From the NCBI RefSeq assembly GCF_900110875.1, contig NZ_FOFM01000001.1, positions 992,001 to 1,056,000 of the forward strand: a DNA stretch of 64,000 nucleotides. The letters run 5' to 3'. The DNA comes from Pseudovibrio axinellae (GTDB taxonomy: Bacteria; Pseudomonadota; Alphaproteobacteria; Rhizobiales; Stappiaceae). Every line of letters begins with the position of its first letter. The stretch's first letter is position 1. The notes below the pieces were generated by a model that was not told the DNA's origin, searched no databases, and saw only the letters and a list, made by a program, of their open reading frames with translations. Shown here in pieces: positions 1-7,673 of this stretch. Made by a program: the position numbers and the translations under genes.

Positions 1-515
1 TCCAGTTCACGCGGGATCTTTTCCAGATACGATTTAAGCAGCCAGATCCCCATAGGGACCAGAAAAGCTGCCCCTGGAACAATCATTGCAAAATATGTAT
101 TCAGCAGGCCGTAATTTCTCAGCAGCTTGTAGAGCGGAATAAGCAGGACCGCACCGGAAAACATGTTTACAGCCAAAAAGATGCCGAGGCTGATGGACTT
201 GCCTTTAAAATCAAACCGGGCATAGGCGTAGGCTGCGGGAATGATGAAAAGCAAGGCCAGTGCTGTGACCGACAGGGAGATAAACATGCTGTTGGCGATG
301 TAGCGCGGCAGCATGGGAACAGTCTCCCACATCTGGGCATAGGCCCTGAACGAAAAGTCATCTGACCAGAACTGATAGGGCGAGCGGAACAGGTGCTCCA
401 AAGGCCTCAAAGAGGTCATGAACATCTCAAAGAAAGGCAGCAGAATGAAACCAAGGAAGATTGCAACGCAGATGTAGAGAAACACCTTATGTGGCAGTGA
501 GTAGCGATCCATCAT
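1..515 (-). CDS. Carbohydrate ABC transporter permease, MalG-type (partial)
   Basis: Inner-membrane permease of a CUT1-family sugar ABC importer. About 171 N-terminal residues are visible, read from an ATG pair at 513-515; the protein runs off the left edge before the EAA loop would be reached. A first hydrophobic segment lies at about residues 8-28 (VFLYICVAIFLGFILLPFF), and further membrane spans follow from about residue 70 (SMFISLSVTALALLFIIP), with the family's LIPLYKLL and FLVPMGIWLLKSYLEKIP patterns near the end. Its start is one base after the stop of the upstream permease, so the two are co-translated. The nearby GntR/UTRA regulator and GH20 hexosaminidase suggest N-acetylglucosamine or chitobiose uptake; this is inferred from context, since no binding protein is in the window. 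Confidence 0.85.
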   Translation of the reverse strand, partial: MMDRYSLPHKVFLYICVAIFLGFILLPFFEMFMTSLRPLEHLFRSPYQFWSDDFSFRAYAQMWETVPMLPRYIANSMFISLSVTALALLFIIPAAYAYARFDFKGKSISLGIFLAVNMFSGAVLLIPLYKLLRNYGLLNTYFAMIVPGAAFLVPMGIWLLKSYLEKIPREL

Positions 516-516
516 C

Positions 517-1482
517 TTAAACTGCCCCAAAGCGTTTTTTGATCTGGTGGAGTGCAAACAGGTAGACCAGTGAGAATACCGAGAGCAGAGACACAACAAT
601 CACGGCACGGGCAGCACCCTGCCCGAACTTGAAGTTTGCAATTGCCATCTTGTAGGTGTCGATGATCAGCGTTGTGGTTGCGCTGCGCGGCCCACCCTCG
701 GTCAGAATCCAGATAATCTCGAAGGAATTGAACGTCCAGATGATCGAAAGGATCGACATGGTGATGATCACTGGCAGGATTTGCGGAATAGTGATGCGGC
801 GGAAACGATACCAGCGCGATGCGCCATCCACGTAAGCTGCCTCATACAAATCTCGCGGCACGCCCTGCATCGCGGCCAGCATGAAGATGGTGACCATTGG
901 CAGGCCAACCCATACATCCGTTATAACAGCAGAGTAGAATGCGCTGTTTTTGTAGGCGAGGAACTCAAAGGGTCCATCCAGAATGCCTACATATTGCAGC
1001 ATACCAGAAATTATGCCGAAGTGGCCGTTATAGAGCCAGAGCCAGCCAAAACAACCAATCGCAATGGGAACAATCCATGGCGGCATCACCAGCATGCGGA
1101 AGATTGCGCGCCCTGGGATCGCTGCATTGAGCAAGGTCGCGCCGATTAGACCAAAAATGATCTTGAAAGAGACGGACAGGAACATCCAGTAGAACGTTCT
1201 GGAAACTGTCTGGCTGAACTTGCGAGAGCTGAGCAGTTTCTCGTAGTTGGCTGTGCCGATGTAGCTTTCACCGCCGATGTTGGCGTTGGTAAAGGACAAG
1301 CGGATTGTTTCTACCAGCGGCCATGCAACGATCATCATCAGATATAAAGCTGCTGGAGCAATCAACATCCATGCGAAGAATGCTTGTGAGCGTAACAGCC
1401 CTTTGAGCATCCCTTGTTTTTGTTTTGTGGAACCACCGCTCGCGCCTTCATACGGCAGCAGCTCACCTGACGCAGTCGTCAT
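517..1482 (-). CDS. Carbohydrate ABC transporter permease, MalF/UgpA-type
   Basis: Inner-membrane partner of the preceding MalG-type permease. From ATG 1482 it is 321 residues, the usual length for this family. That start is preceded by GGGGAGAG at proper spacing; an ATG 60 bases further upstream would add 20 unlikely residues. About six membrane segments are visible, starting with FFAWMLIAPAALYLMMIVAWP. The EAA loop that contacts the ATPase is clear near residues 205-235 (YEAAYVDGASRWYRFRRITIPQI). The gene is divergent from a GntR regulator. No ATPase or binding protein is present here, so they must lie to the left or elsewhere. Substrate is inferred as amino sugar from neighbours only. Confidence 0.88.
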   Translation of the reverse strand: MTTASGELLPYEGASGGSTKQKQGMLKGLLRSQAFFAWMLIAPAALYLMMIVAWPLVETIRLSFTNANIGGESYIGTANYEKLLSSRKFSQTVSRTFYWMFLSVSFKIIFGLIGATLLNAAIPGRAIFRMLVMPPWIVPIAIGCFGWLWLYNGHFGIISGMLQYVGILDGPFEFLAYKNSAFYSAVITDVWVGLPMVTIFMLAAMQGVPRDLYEAAYVDGASRWYRFRRITIPQILPVIITMSILSIIWTFNSFEIIWILTEGGPRSATTTLIIDTYKMAIANFKFGQGAARAVIVVSLLSVFSLVYLFALHQIKKRFGAV

Positions 1483-1790
1483 GCGCTCTCCCCAATTCCT
1501 GCAAAGTACAGGTCCCCACCTCGCACTTACGCTTTCATGCACTCACCCCCCGGATTAATGCATGACGTAATTTAACGAGCTCCCAAAAATAATACCAAAA
1601 CAATTCCATTTGTCCACATACTAACCACTGTCTGTGAAATATTTCTAATTTCAGCGCTCAAGCCGTGCAAATTTGGGTTTATTCCTAGTAAAACAGATGT
1701 GCGCTTTACATTGGTATTCAATAGGTATGTTTTTGCATTGGTATCAAAAAGGTATTATAGATATCTGGAATTCGGATAAAGATAAGCAGA
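1483..1790. promoter_or_regulatory. Divergent control region between sugar permeases and GntR gene, with phased GGTAT boxes
   Basis: This 308-base AT-rich gap must hold both promoters. It contains a 20-base element repeated directly at 1709-1728 and 1736-1755 (CATTGGTAT-N5-AGGTAT both times). Each copy carries two GGTAT boxes spaced 11 bases apart (starts 1713 and 1724; 1740 and 1751). An opposite-strand TGGTAT (read as ATACCA at 1592-1597) lies toward the permease gene. Position and symmetry suggest binding sites for the GntR protein encoded at 1791, by analogy with autoregulated UTRA-type amino-sugar repressors. The boxes are direct repeats rather than the inverted repeats usual for GntR operators. 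Confidence 0.5.
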
Positions 1791-2558
1791 ATGAGCGCAC
1801 AAGACGACAATCAGACAGACCTGTTCTCAGCAACATCTTGGCAACAGCGCAGTGGTGGACCTCGGTATTTACAGCTTTACCGCCACCTTGAAGCTGCCAT
1901 TAAAGATGGCCGTCTGGCAGCTGCAACAACGCTGCCTGCCGAGCGGGAGCTGGCAACGCTTACCGGTTTGTCACGCGTGACTGTGCGAAAAGCGATCTCT
2001 CAGCTTGTCATGGATGGATTGGTGGTGCAGCGCCGCGGGTCGGGGTCCTTTGTCGCGCCGCAAATGAAGCGGCTGGAGCAGTCCCTTTCGGCTTTAACCA
2101 GCTTTACAGAGGACATGCACCGACGCGGGAAAGCATCTTCTTCTGAGACATTGTCCTGCGGCATTTATTTGCCCTCGCCTGAGGAGATTATTGCTCTTGG
2201 GCTCCCCTCTGGCGGGCAGATTTCCCGCATCACGCGATTAAGGCGGGCTGACGGTATTCCCTTGGCTATTGAGACCAGCTCATTGTCCACGGAGTTTATT
2301 CCAGACCCATCATGCATTGAGACATCCCTTTACGAAAAACTGTCTGTTGATGGCATCCGTCCCTCCCGCGCTATACAGCGTATTTCCGCCTGCAAACTAA
2401 CACCGGAACAAGCCCAGTTGCTGGAAGTGAGCGAGGGCGATGCTGCGCTTTATATTGACCGCACTGCATACTTGCCGAGCGGGCGCGTGATTGAGCTGAC
2501 AACGGGTGTCTATCGCGGCGATATTTATGATTTTGTTGCTGAATTACGCAATGCTTAG
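1791..2558 (+). CDS. GntR/HutC-family transcriptional regulator with UTRA domain
   Basis: DNA-binding regulator of 255 residues. The N-terminal winged helix-turn-helix spans about residues 25-90, with the GntR signature YLQLYRHLEAAIKDGRL then LPAERELATLTGLSRVTVRKAISQLVMDGLV. The C-terminal UTRA ligand domain covers about 105-250 (ISRITRLRRADGIPLAIETS, then ALYIDRTAYLPSGRVIELTTGVYRGD). Members of this subfamily that sit beside hexosaminidase and sugar ABC genes (DasR, NagQ/NagR) respond to phosphorylated amino sugars; that role is inferred here. The ATG at 1791 lacks a strong ribosome site. It is divergent from the permeases and convergent with the hexosaminidase side of the locus. Confidence 0.88.
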   Translation: MSAQDDNQTDLFSATSWQQRSGGPRYLQLYRHLEAAIKDGRLAAATTLPAERELATLTGLSRVTVRKAISQLVMDGLVVQRRGSGSFVAPQMKRLEQSLSALTSFTEDMHRRGKASSSETLSCGIYLPSPEEIIALGLPSGGQISRITRLRRADGIPLAIETSSLSTEFIPDPSCIETSLYEKLSVDGIRPSRAIQRISACKLTPEQAQLLEVSEGDAALYIDRTAYLPSGRVIELTTGVYRGDIYDFVAELRNA

Positions 2559-2572
2559 CACCCGTCTACAGG

Positions 2573-2853
2573 TGCAAACCTCAGACATGAACCGAGTCAG
2601 TCTCTGACATCCTGACGCCAGCCAATGGCGCCGAAGAGCTTGCTGTAACAAGCTGCTTTTTCCTCAATGCGGGCGGCATCTGGTTTGTTGGAGCGCGTAG
2701 CCCAAGTGACCTCCGCGGTACCATCATCGTTTCCATATTTGCATCTTGCAAGACGGCCTCGGACCACAAGCACCCTTGTGCGCCTATGATCGTGCCTTCC
2801 AATTCTGGTTCATTTTCCGGCACCGAATCCCAGATCACACTATCTGCCAGAGA
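2573..2853. repeat. Direct duplication, copy 1 (relic of hexosaminidase 3' end)
   Basis: These 281 bases match 4297-4593 in the same orientation. By hand alignment I count about 13 substitutions and one 16-base gap (copy 1 lacks bases equivalent to 4442-4457, a deletion between two CGCG words). Copy 1 begins 15 bases after the GntR stop, and homology ends abruptly at 2853, where sequence unrelated to the hexosaminidase begins. The two copies flank the monooxygenase and AraC genes, so the pair marks an insertion or tandem duplication that has since decayed. Confidence 0.93.
2581..2853 (-). pseudogene. C-terminal fragment of GH20 beta-hexosaminidase
   Basis: Read on the minus strand, this encodes the last part of the intact hexosaminidase at 4321: LADSVIWDSVPENEPELEG, then the IIGAQGCLWSEAVLQDANM region. 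A 16-base deletion then shifts the frame, so MVPRILGIAEVTWATR of the parent becomes MVPRRSLGLRAPTNQ. Everything upstream, including the catalytic Asp-Glu pair, is missing. An open frame continues to 2934 through unrelated sequence, but nothing supports expression. It is the decayed copy of the duplication. Confidence 0.88.
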
Positions 2854-3251
2854 TTGGACAAGGGCCAATTGATCATTATCCCCCCTGGAGGCTTTTTCGC
2901 AGAAGGTGAAAAAGAACCTGAAGCCGGTGGTCAAGGCGCTTAGAGCTTTAGGCCGTACTTATCTCAATATCAGCAGGGTTTCTGTTTGAATCAGAGTTGT
3001 TCAAAATACCTCTGTAGCCTTATTATTTCACATCCGAAATTTTTATATATAGCTATTTCTGACTTCAACTTAGACTAAACGGCAAGTAACTAATCGTGCG
3101 CATTTGGTTTTTGGCAGATTGAAGCGCGCAATTGGCGAAATCAGGCAAGATCGACCTACTTCAAGTTACTAGAGTAAATCTTATCAGCTTCAGAGCGTAG
3201 GAAATATTGCTTCTCTGAGGCATTCCTGTTTATTTTACAAAGAGAAACAGC
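2854..3251. other. Non-coding stretch after the duplication, promoter of monooxygenase gene
   Basis: No convincing gene is seen. Bases 2854-2990 are moderately GC-rich and abut the truncated hexosaminidase copy; short open stretches on the plus strand resemble nothing I recognise. From about 2995 the DNA becomes AT-rich and probably carries the promoter for the gene at 3252, perhaps with a target for the AraC protein encoded downstream. Confidence 0.4.
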
Positions 3252-3542
3252 ATGAAACTCATTAGTATTGAAGCCAAATTTCATTTGAATGATGTTGCGA
3301 GGGCTCAAAAGATATTTGAGACACAAGCTCTAGACGTGCGCCGATTGGATGGGTGTGAAAGCTATGATTTGTATAGTAGCAATAACGGTGCAATTGTAAT
3401 TTTACAGCACTGGAAATCGCAGGAGGCGTTTGATGTTTATCGCGGAAGTGAATTTTTTACATTGCTGGGAAAACATCTGAAACCGATGATGATTGAACCT
3501 CCAAAAACCACAATTGCAGAGGTTGACCACTCTGAACACTAA
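3252..3542 (+). CDS. Small antibiotic-biosynthesis-monooxygenase (ABM) domain protein
   Basis: A 96-residue protein of the dimeric alpha/beta ferredoxin-like ABM fold, the group that includes YgiN-type quinol monooxygenases and heme-degrading IsdG relatives. Seen: a first strand ISIEAKF, the central CESYDLYSSN, the strand AIVILQHWKSQEAFDVYRGSE, and the FFTLLGKHL helix, all in the usual order and length. AGAGAAAC precedes the ATG. It overlaps or abuts the AraC gene downstream, so the pair is probably co-transcribed. Its substrate cannot be told from sequence; a role in detoxifying quinones or reactive electrophiles is the family default. Both genes lie between the two copies of the hexosaminidase duplication. 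Confidence 0.75.
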   Translation: MKLISIEAKFHLNDVARAQKIFETQALDVRRLDGCESYDLYSSNNGAIVILQHWKSQEAFDVYRGSEFFTLLGKHLKPMMIEPPKTTIAEVDHSEH

Positions 3543-4314
3543 CGTACCAGCCTATTGTTTTTACCGTGAATTTACACCAACAGAGCCTAAGAGAGTTACG
3601 TTTGATCGTGATTATCTTCTCTATGCCATCCACGGTGCTGTTCGGCTGGGAGTAGAGGGGCGGTGCTGGACTCTGCCGCCGTCTTTTGCTGCTTGGATTC
3701 CTGCGGGAACGGAGTTGGAAATAGACATACCTTATCGGGTTACATCCTGCTCGGTGTTGCTGGAGCAGGAGTTCACCAAAGCGAGGGGCATATCATTTCC
3801 CGATGAGACTGTTGTTTTTACAATGACAGCATTAGCCCGTGAGATGATTGCATATACAGCCCGCGGGGGTCCTGAAGGTACAACTTGGGATCATAAGGCT
3901 GAAACTTTTTTCACCGCACTTTTGCAAATCTGCGCTGATCTGGCAGCTTTCCCCAGCGATGTGTGGCGTCCAAAGGTAAAAGATAAGTCTCTTCAAAAAG
4001 CGATAAGTTTTACAGAGACTACTTTGGATCAACCGATAACAATCAAAGAGGTGGCGGCTGCCGCCAATGTCTCAGAACGCACTTTGCTGCGGCGGTATGC
4101 AGAAGAGCTAGGGATGACATGGTCACAGTCTTTGCGGCGTCTACGCATAATCAAAGCAATCGAAATACTTAGTCAGGACGACAGCCAAGTGATCCAAGTC
4201 GCTGGTGCGGTAGGCTACTCTTCCCTTTCGGCGTTTAATAGGGCTTTTCGAGAAATTACGAGATATACGCCAACGGAATTTAGAAAGGCCCACAGCTGCA
4301 AACCTCAGACATGA
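3493..4314 (+). CDS. AraC-family transcriptional regulator
   Basis: Regulator of up to 273 residues with an N-terminal cupin-like sensory region (about 20-110) and a complete C-terminal double helix-turn-helix (about 165-268: LDQPITIKEVAAAANVSERT, then VIQVAGAVGYSSLSAFNRAF and YTPTEFRK). The reading frame has no ATG or GTG near its 5' end; candidates are TTG at 3493, 3514 or 3523 or CTG at 3532, so the start is uncertain and translation may be coupled to the preceding monooxygenase gene, which it overlaps. The last residues (CKPQT, stop at 4312) are encoded by the start of duplication copy 2, so the insertion junction runs through the end of this gene. It probably controls the monooxygenase gene. 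Confidence 0.82.
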   Translation: MNLQKPQLQRLTTLNTNVPAYCFYREFTPTEPKRVTFDRDYLLYAIHGAVRLGVEGRCWTLPPSFAAWIPAGTELEIDIPYRVTSCSVLLEQEFTKARGISFPDETVVFTMTALAREMIAYTARGGPEGTTWDHKAETFFTALLQICADLAAFPSDVWRPKVKDKSLQKAISFTETTLDQPITIKEVAAAANVSERTLLRRYAEELGMTWSQSLRRLRIIKAIEILSQDDSQVIQVAGAVGYSSLSAFNRAFREITRYTPTEFRKAHSCKPQT

Positions 4315-4593
4315 ACCGGGTCAGTCTCTGACATCCTGGTGCCAGCCAATGGCGCCGAAGAGCTTGCTGAAACAGGCTGCTTTTTCCTCAATGCGGGCGG
4401 CATCTGGTTTGTTGGAGCGTGTAGCCCAAGTAACCTCCGCGATACCAAGAATGCGCGGTACCATCATCGTTTCCATATTCGCATCTTGCAAGACGGCCTC
4501 GGACCACAAGCACCCTTGTGCGCCTATGATCGTGCCTTCCAGTTCTGGTTCATTTTCCGGCACCGGGTCCCAGTTCACACTATCTGCTAGAGA
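4297..4593. repeat. Direct duplication, copy 2 (3' end of intact hexosaminidase)
   Basis: Same-orientation partner of 2573-2853. It includes the stop and about 90 C-terminal codons of the intact GH20 gene on the minus strand and, on the plus strand, the last codons of the AraC gene. The spacing between copies is 1724 bases before the 16-base indel and 1740 after it. Confidence 0.93.
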
Positions 4594-6240
4594 GGTGATG
4601 CCTGCCCAGTTGGCTCCAATCTCGTTGAGGTTGCCCGATGGCGCGATATCCCAATACGCGTGGGCGGCTGGTGTCATGACCACGCAGTACCCCAAGCGGG
4701 CTGCCTCCAAGCCCGGGCCTTGCTGTGTCCATGAAAACAAAATCGCGTCGTTATTTATGCCAGCATTCGCACCTTTAGCAGCCTCCTGCCATGCAGCAGG
4801 GCGAACGCCCAGCGAGCGGGTGTAGGCCCCCAGCTTTTCCATCATCCAGCCCTGTACATCATCTTGGGTTTCCAAGTTTTGATCGGCCTTCAGCCTCTCA
4901 ACAGCTGGTGACTTCCTCCAGGCATCCGGTGGACGTTCATCACAGCCAAGGTGCAAATGCGCAAAGGGAAAAATGCCCGCAACTTCCTTGAGGAGGGTTT
5001 CCAGATAGGTCCAGGTTTGTGGAAGCGCCGGGTTGATGGTGTTGTTCTGGTAGCCATGAATTGAGGTTTCGTTGCTTTGGTCGTCGATATCGCGCAGGTC
5101 TGGATAGATCTGCAGCACGGCCCACGAGTGCGCAGGCACCTCAACTTCTGGCATGACTTCTATAAACATAGCCTTTGCATGCTCCACCAGGTGTTTTGCA
5201 AAGACGAGAGAATAGGTCCCTCCCTGAGGGCCATCGGCTGCGCCATAAATGCCGGGAACCAGACGCCCTTCCCCGCGCATACCGGAGTTTTGCCAAAGCT
5301 CAGGGTAGCTCTCAACTTCCAGGCGGAAGGCTTCGTCATCACAAAAATGCCAGTGAAAGCGGTTGAGCTTGAGCAAGGCCATCAGATCAAGCAGGTGCAG
5401 CAGTTTATCCGGGTCGTAATAGTGGCGCGCACAATCCAGATGCTGACCTCGCCATTCAAAGCGTGGTGAATCAGAGATATAGCCACACGGGATCACACCA
5501 TCATACAACAGCTTGAGGTTTAACAGAGAGATGCACCCGTAAAACGTACCGGCGCTTCCGCCAGTGTGCAGTTTAACGCCTCTCTCAGAGATGAGGAGCT
5601 CGTAAGCATCGTGTGCCAGCGCCTCCTTGTGTGACAGCTGGAGGGGAACGCCTGCACGAGATACAAACGGACCAATGTTGTTTCTGCCTGCCAGTGCCTC
5701 CACTGCATCAGCGCAGTCGATATGATCTGCCTCCTCCCAGGATTTATCAAGCTGAAACCCAGCAGAGACATTGGTATGCCCGCCCACAGGTTTCCAGCTT
5801 TCAGGTTCTGGCACAAGCATTAGGCTCTGTGACGTCATGTCTGGATCGCGCTGAGGAAGCTTTGTGGTGTAGGTCTCATCCAGACCACGTGGCGCAATAT
5901 GAACTGGCAAAATTGTGCCGGTATCTGTGCGCAGGTAAGCTCCTTTAGGTAACCAGCTGCGGTTGGATGGGGTCATATTGCCCCTATATTTGAGCGCAAA
6001 CCCCAACGCCTGCCCTGTGCCTAACACATCGTTTTCAAAGCGTAGCTCGCTGTATCCCGCAACCGTCTTTACAACGCTAGTACCTGCAACCACCTCACAC
6101 GGGGCAAGCATGCTGAAGCATAGCGTGTAGTTGGTTAGAGGCACGTCACACTTGGCTGAGAGAATGCAGTGTACGTGCCGATCGACACCTATCCATGTCT
6201 CCAGATTGATTTCGACATCGGTATAGTCGGCGGTCTCCAC
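4321..6240 (-). CDS. GH20 beta-N-acetylhexosaminidase
   Basis: Glycoside hydrolase family 20 enzyme of 639 residues that removes terminal beta-GlcNAc/GalNAc by substrate-assisted catalysis. It begins at GTG 6240 behind AAGGAG. An N-terminal region to about residue 240 (including the GH20b-like domain) precedes the TIM barrel, which opens at FEWRGQHLDCARHYYDP and continues with LNRFHWHFCDDEAFRLEVESYP. The catalytic pair is Asp434-Glu435 in HLGCDE; the family usually has HxGGDE, so a Cys replaces one Gly. No signal peptide is visible, implying a cytoplasmic enzyme that acts on imported chitobiose-like sugars, which fits the ABC permeases and GntR repressor nearby. Its 3' end is duplicated at 2573-2853. 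Confidence 0.93.
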   Translation of the reverse strand: METADYTDVEINLETWIGVDRHVHCILSAKCDVPLTNYTLCFSMLAPCEVVAGTSVVKTVAGYSELRFENDVLGTGQALGFALKYRGNMTPSNRSWLPKGAYLRTDTGTILPVHIAPRGLDETYTTKLPQRDPDMTSQSLMLVPEPESWKPVGGHTNVSAGFQLDKSWEEADHIDCADAVEALAGRNNIGPFVSRAGVPLQLSHKEALAHDAYELLISERGVKLHTGGSAGTFYGCISLLNLKLLYDGVIPCGYISDSPRFEWRGQHLDCARHYYDPDKLLHLLDLMALLKLNRFHWHFCDDEAFRLEVESYPELWQNSGMRGEGRLVPGIYGAADGPQGGTYSLVFAKHLVEHAKAMFIEVMPEVEVPAHSWAVLQIYPDLRDIDDQSNETSIHGYQNNTINPALPQTWTYLETLLKEVAGIFPFAHLHLGCDERPPDAWRKSPAVERLKADQNLETQDDVQGWMMEKLGAYTRSLGVRPAAWQEAAKGANAGINNDAILFSWTQQGPGLEAARLGYCVVMTPAAHAYWDIAPSGNLNEIGANWAGITSLADSVNWDPVPENEPELEGTIIGAQGCLWSEAVLQDANMETMMVPRILGIAEVTWATRSNKPDAARIEEKAACFSKLFGAIGWHQDVRD

Positions 6241-6790
6241 GGGCTCTACTCCTTACCAATTTCGAAGAACTTAAAACTGAATGGTTTGTGCGTCACTCGT
6301 ACCTAGGAATGAGGTAACTTATTGAATTATCTTATTTCCTGACTTTACGTATGAGCTTCACGATTTGGCGGGCAAGCCCTAAGATAACGTCTGGTTGACT
6401 GGAGCTGTCAACACCTTGCCACGCAAATAAGTTTTGAAATGTAGATTGGTACTATCTTCAGGATTACCTCATTCTTGCTTTAAAGCACCCATTGAATGCT
6501 TCACATAATGGCTTTGTTGTTCGGTTTTGTCCTGCGCTTTTGATTTTGTAAGTGTCTGGCCGCCAATCTGTTTTTATGCAAACGGCAATGATCGTATCTT
6601 CACTCTTTCTCCCTTTGGACAGCAGCTTGCCTTTGCCTTGCTGGTCCACCTTAGACCCAGCAGAGTCTAGGACCACTTATTCATAGGTGTCCTTTAAAGT
6701 TGCATCCGTCCTGCTTTCGGGTTTGCGCCTAAGATCATTCGTTTGATTAGGTGTTTTGCATACCTTTTGCGAAAAGGAGCTTTACAAAGG
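6241..6790. other. Intergenic region between divergent hexosaminidase and hydrolase genes
   Basis: About 550 bases holding both promoters. An ATTGGTA word lies just before the hexosaminidase ribosome site (minus strand), resembling the boxes at 1709-1755. Minus-strand bases 6464-6676 can be read as 70 codons with a GTG start directly after a stop codon. The upstream frame continues (DTYE, stop, VVLDSAG), so it could be a broken gene, but I recognise no family. Confidence 0.4.
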
Positions 6791-7633
6791 ATGGAACGCA
6801 AATGCGTGCAGACCCGCGACGGGGTTACCTTATCCTACCTTACAGGCGGACGCGGACCAGCTGTTCTCCTGATGGGTGGATGGTCACAGGCAGCAACACT
6901 TTTTGACAGGCAATTTCGTGATTTTGCTCAAACCCACACCGTCTATGCCCTTGATAACAGAGGCCATGGTGACTCTCAAAAACCTTCGGATGGGTACCGG
7001 ATACAGCGCATGGCCAAGGACCTTCTCGACGTTGTGGAGGCGCTGGGTTTAACGGAGTTTGACATTGTCGCTCATTCGCTTTCCGTCGCGATCGTCTGGG
7101 CTTATCTGGACATGTTTGGCACGACCAATCCACCCCGCCGGTTGATCTTTATTGATCAGCCCGCCGCGCTCCTTGCCCGCCCCTCCTGGACACAAAAGCA
7201 GATATCACAGGCTGGCGCTGTCATTAGCTCTTTGGAAACACTTGACGACCTACTAACCCGCATTCGTGCCACCGATACCATTGAGGATCATCTTAGCATC
7301 ATACGCAGCATGTTCACCGCCAAGGTGGGGAACGCCGATCTACAAAAGCTTGCAACTGAGAACCTAAAATTACCCCGAGAATACGCCGCTGCGCTGATCG
7401 AAAACAACATTGTGCAAGACTGGCGATCCTTCCTCCCCAATATCAGTCAGACCACACTGGTGTTTGCTGGTGCGGGCAGTATTCATCCACTGGCTTCACA
7501 AGAGTTTATCGCCAACTGCATTCCACAGGCTGCGCTTGAAGTGGTGAGCGAAGAAGACGGCGGAAGTCATTTCCTGATGTTTGAAAATCCCGCGTTGTTT
7601 AACGAAAAGGCACTTAGGTTTCTCAATCACTGA
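6791..7633 (+). CDS. Alpha/beta hydrolase with unusual nucleophile elbow
   Basis: Alpha/beta-hydrolase-fold protein of 280 residues. ATG 6791 is chosen because AAAAGGAG precedes it; a start 48 bases upstream lacks a site. Seen: strand AVLLMGGWSQ with the oxyanion region, YALDNRGHGDSQKP (typical of the family), nucleophile Ser96 in AHSLS, and catalytic His260 in GGSHFLMFENP. The elbow usually reads GxSxG; here both glycines are replaced by Ala and Ser. The usual acid position after strand 6 (AGAGSIHPL) shows no Asp. It may have altered chemistry or use another acid. The substrate is unknown; it stands alone between unrelated genes. Confidence 0.8.
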   Translation: MERKCVQTRDGVTLSYLTGGRGPAVLLMGGWSQAATLFDRQFRDFAQTHTVYALDNRGHGDSQKPSDGYRIQRMAKDLLDVVEALGLTEFDIVAHSLSVAIVWAYLDMFGTTNPPRRLIFIDQPAALLARPSWTQKQISQAGAVISSLETLDDLLTRIRATDTIEDHLSIIRSMFTAKVGNADLQKLATENLKLPREYAAALIENNIVQDWRSFLPNISQTTLVFAGAGSIHPLASQEFIANCIPQAALEVVSEEDGGSHFLMFENPALFNEKALRFLNH

Positions 7634-7673
7634 CACAACGCGAGGTTTTGCCAGGTCTGCTGACTTGAAAAGC

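Noticed and set aside
2854-2945. Sequence after the truncated hexosaminidase copy, considered as the end of a transposase gene
   Set aside because: Short open frames (e.g. KKNLKPVVKALRALGRTYL on the plus strand) match nothing I can name, and no inverted terminal repeats are visible.
6464-6676. 70-codon minus-strand frame, considered as a transposase relic because of EAFNGCFKAR near its end
   Set aside because: The similarity to the IS3 integrase ESFNG motif is too short, and the rest does not match; a stop codon directly precedes the GTG start. Left as unassigned.
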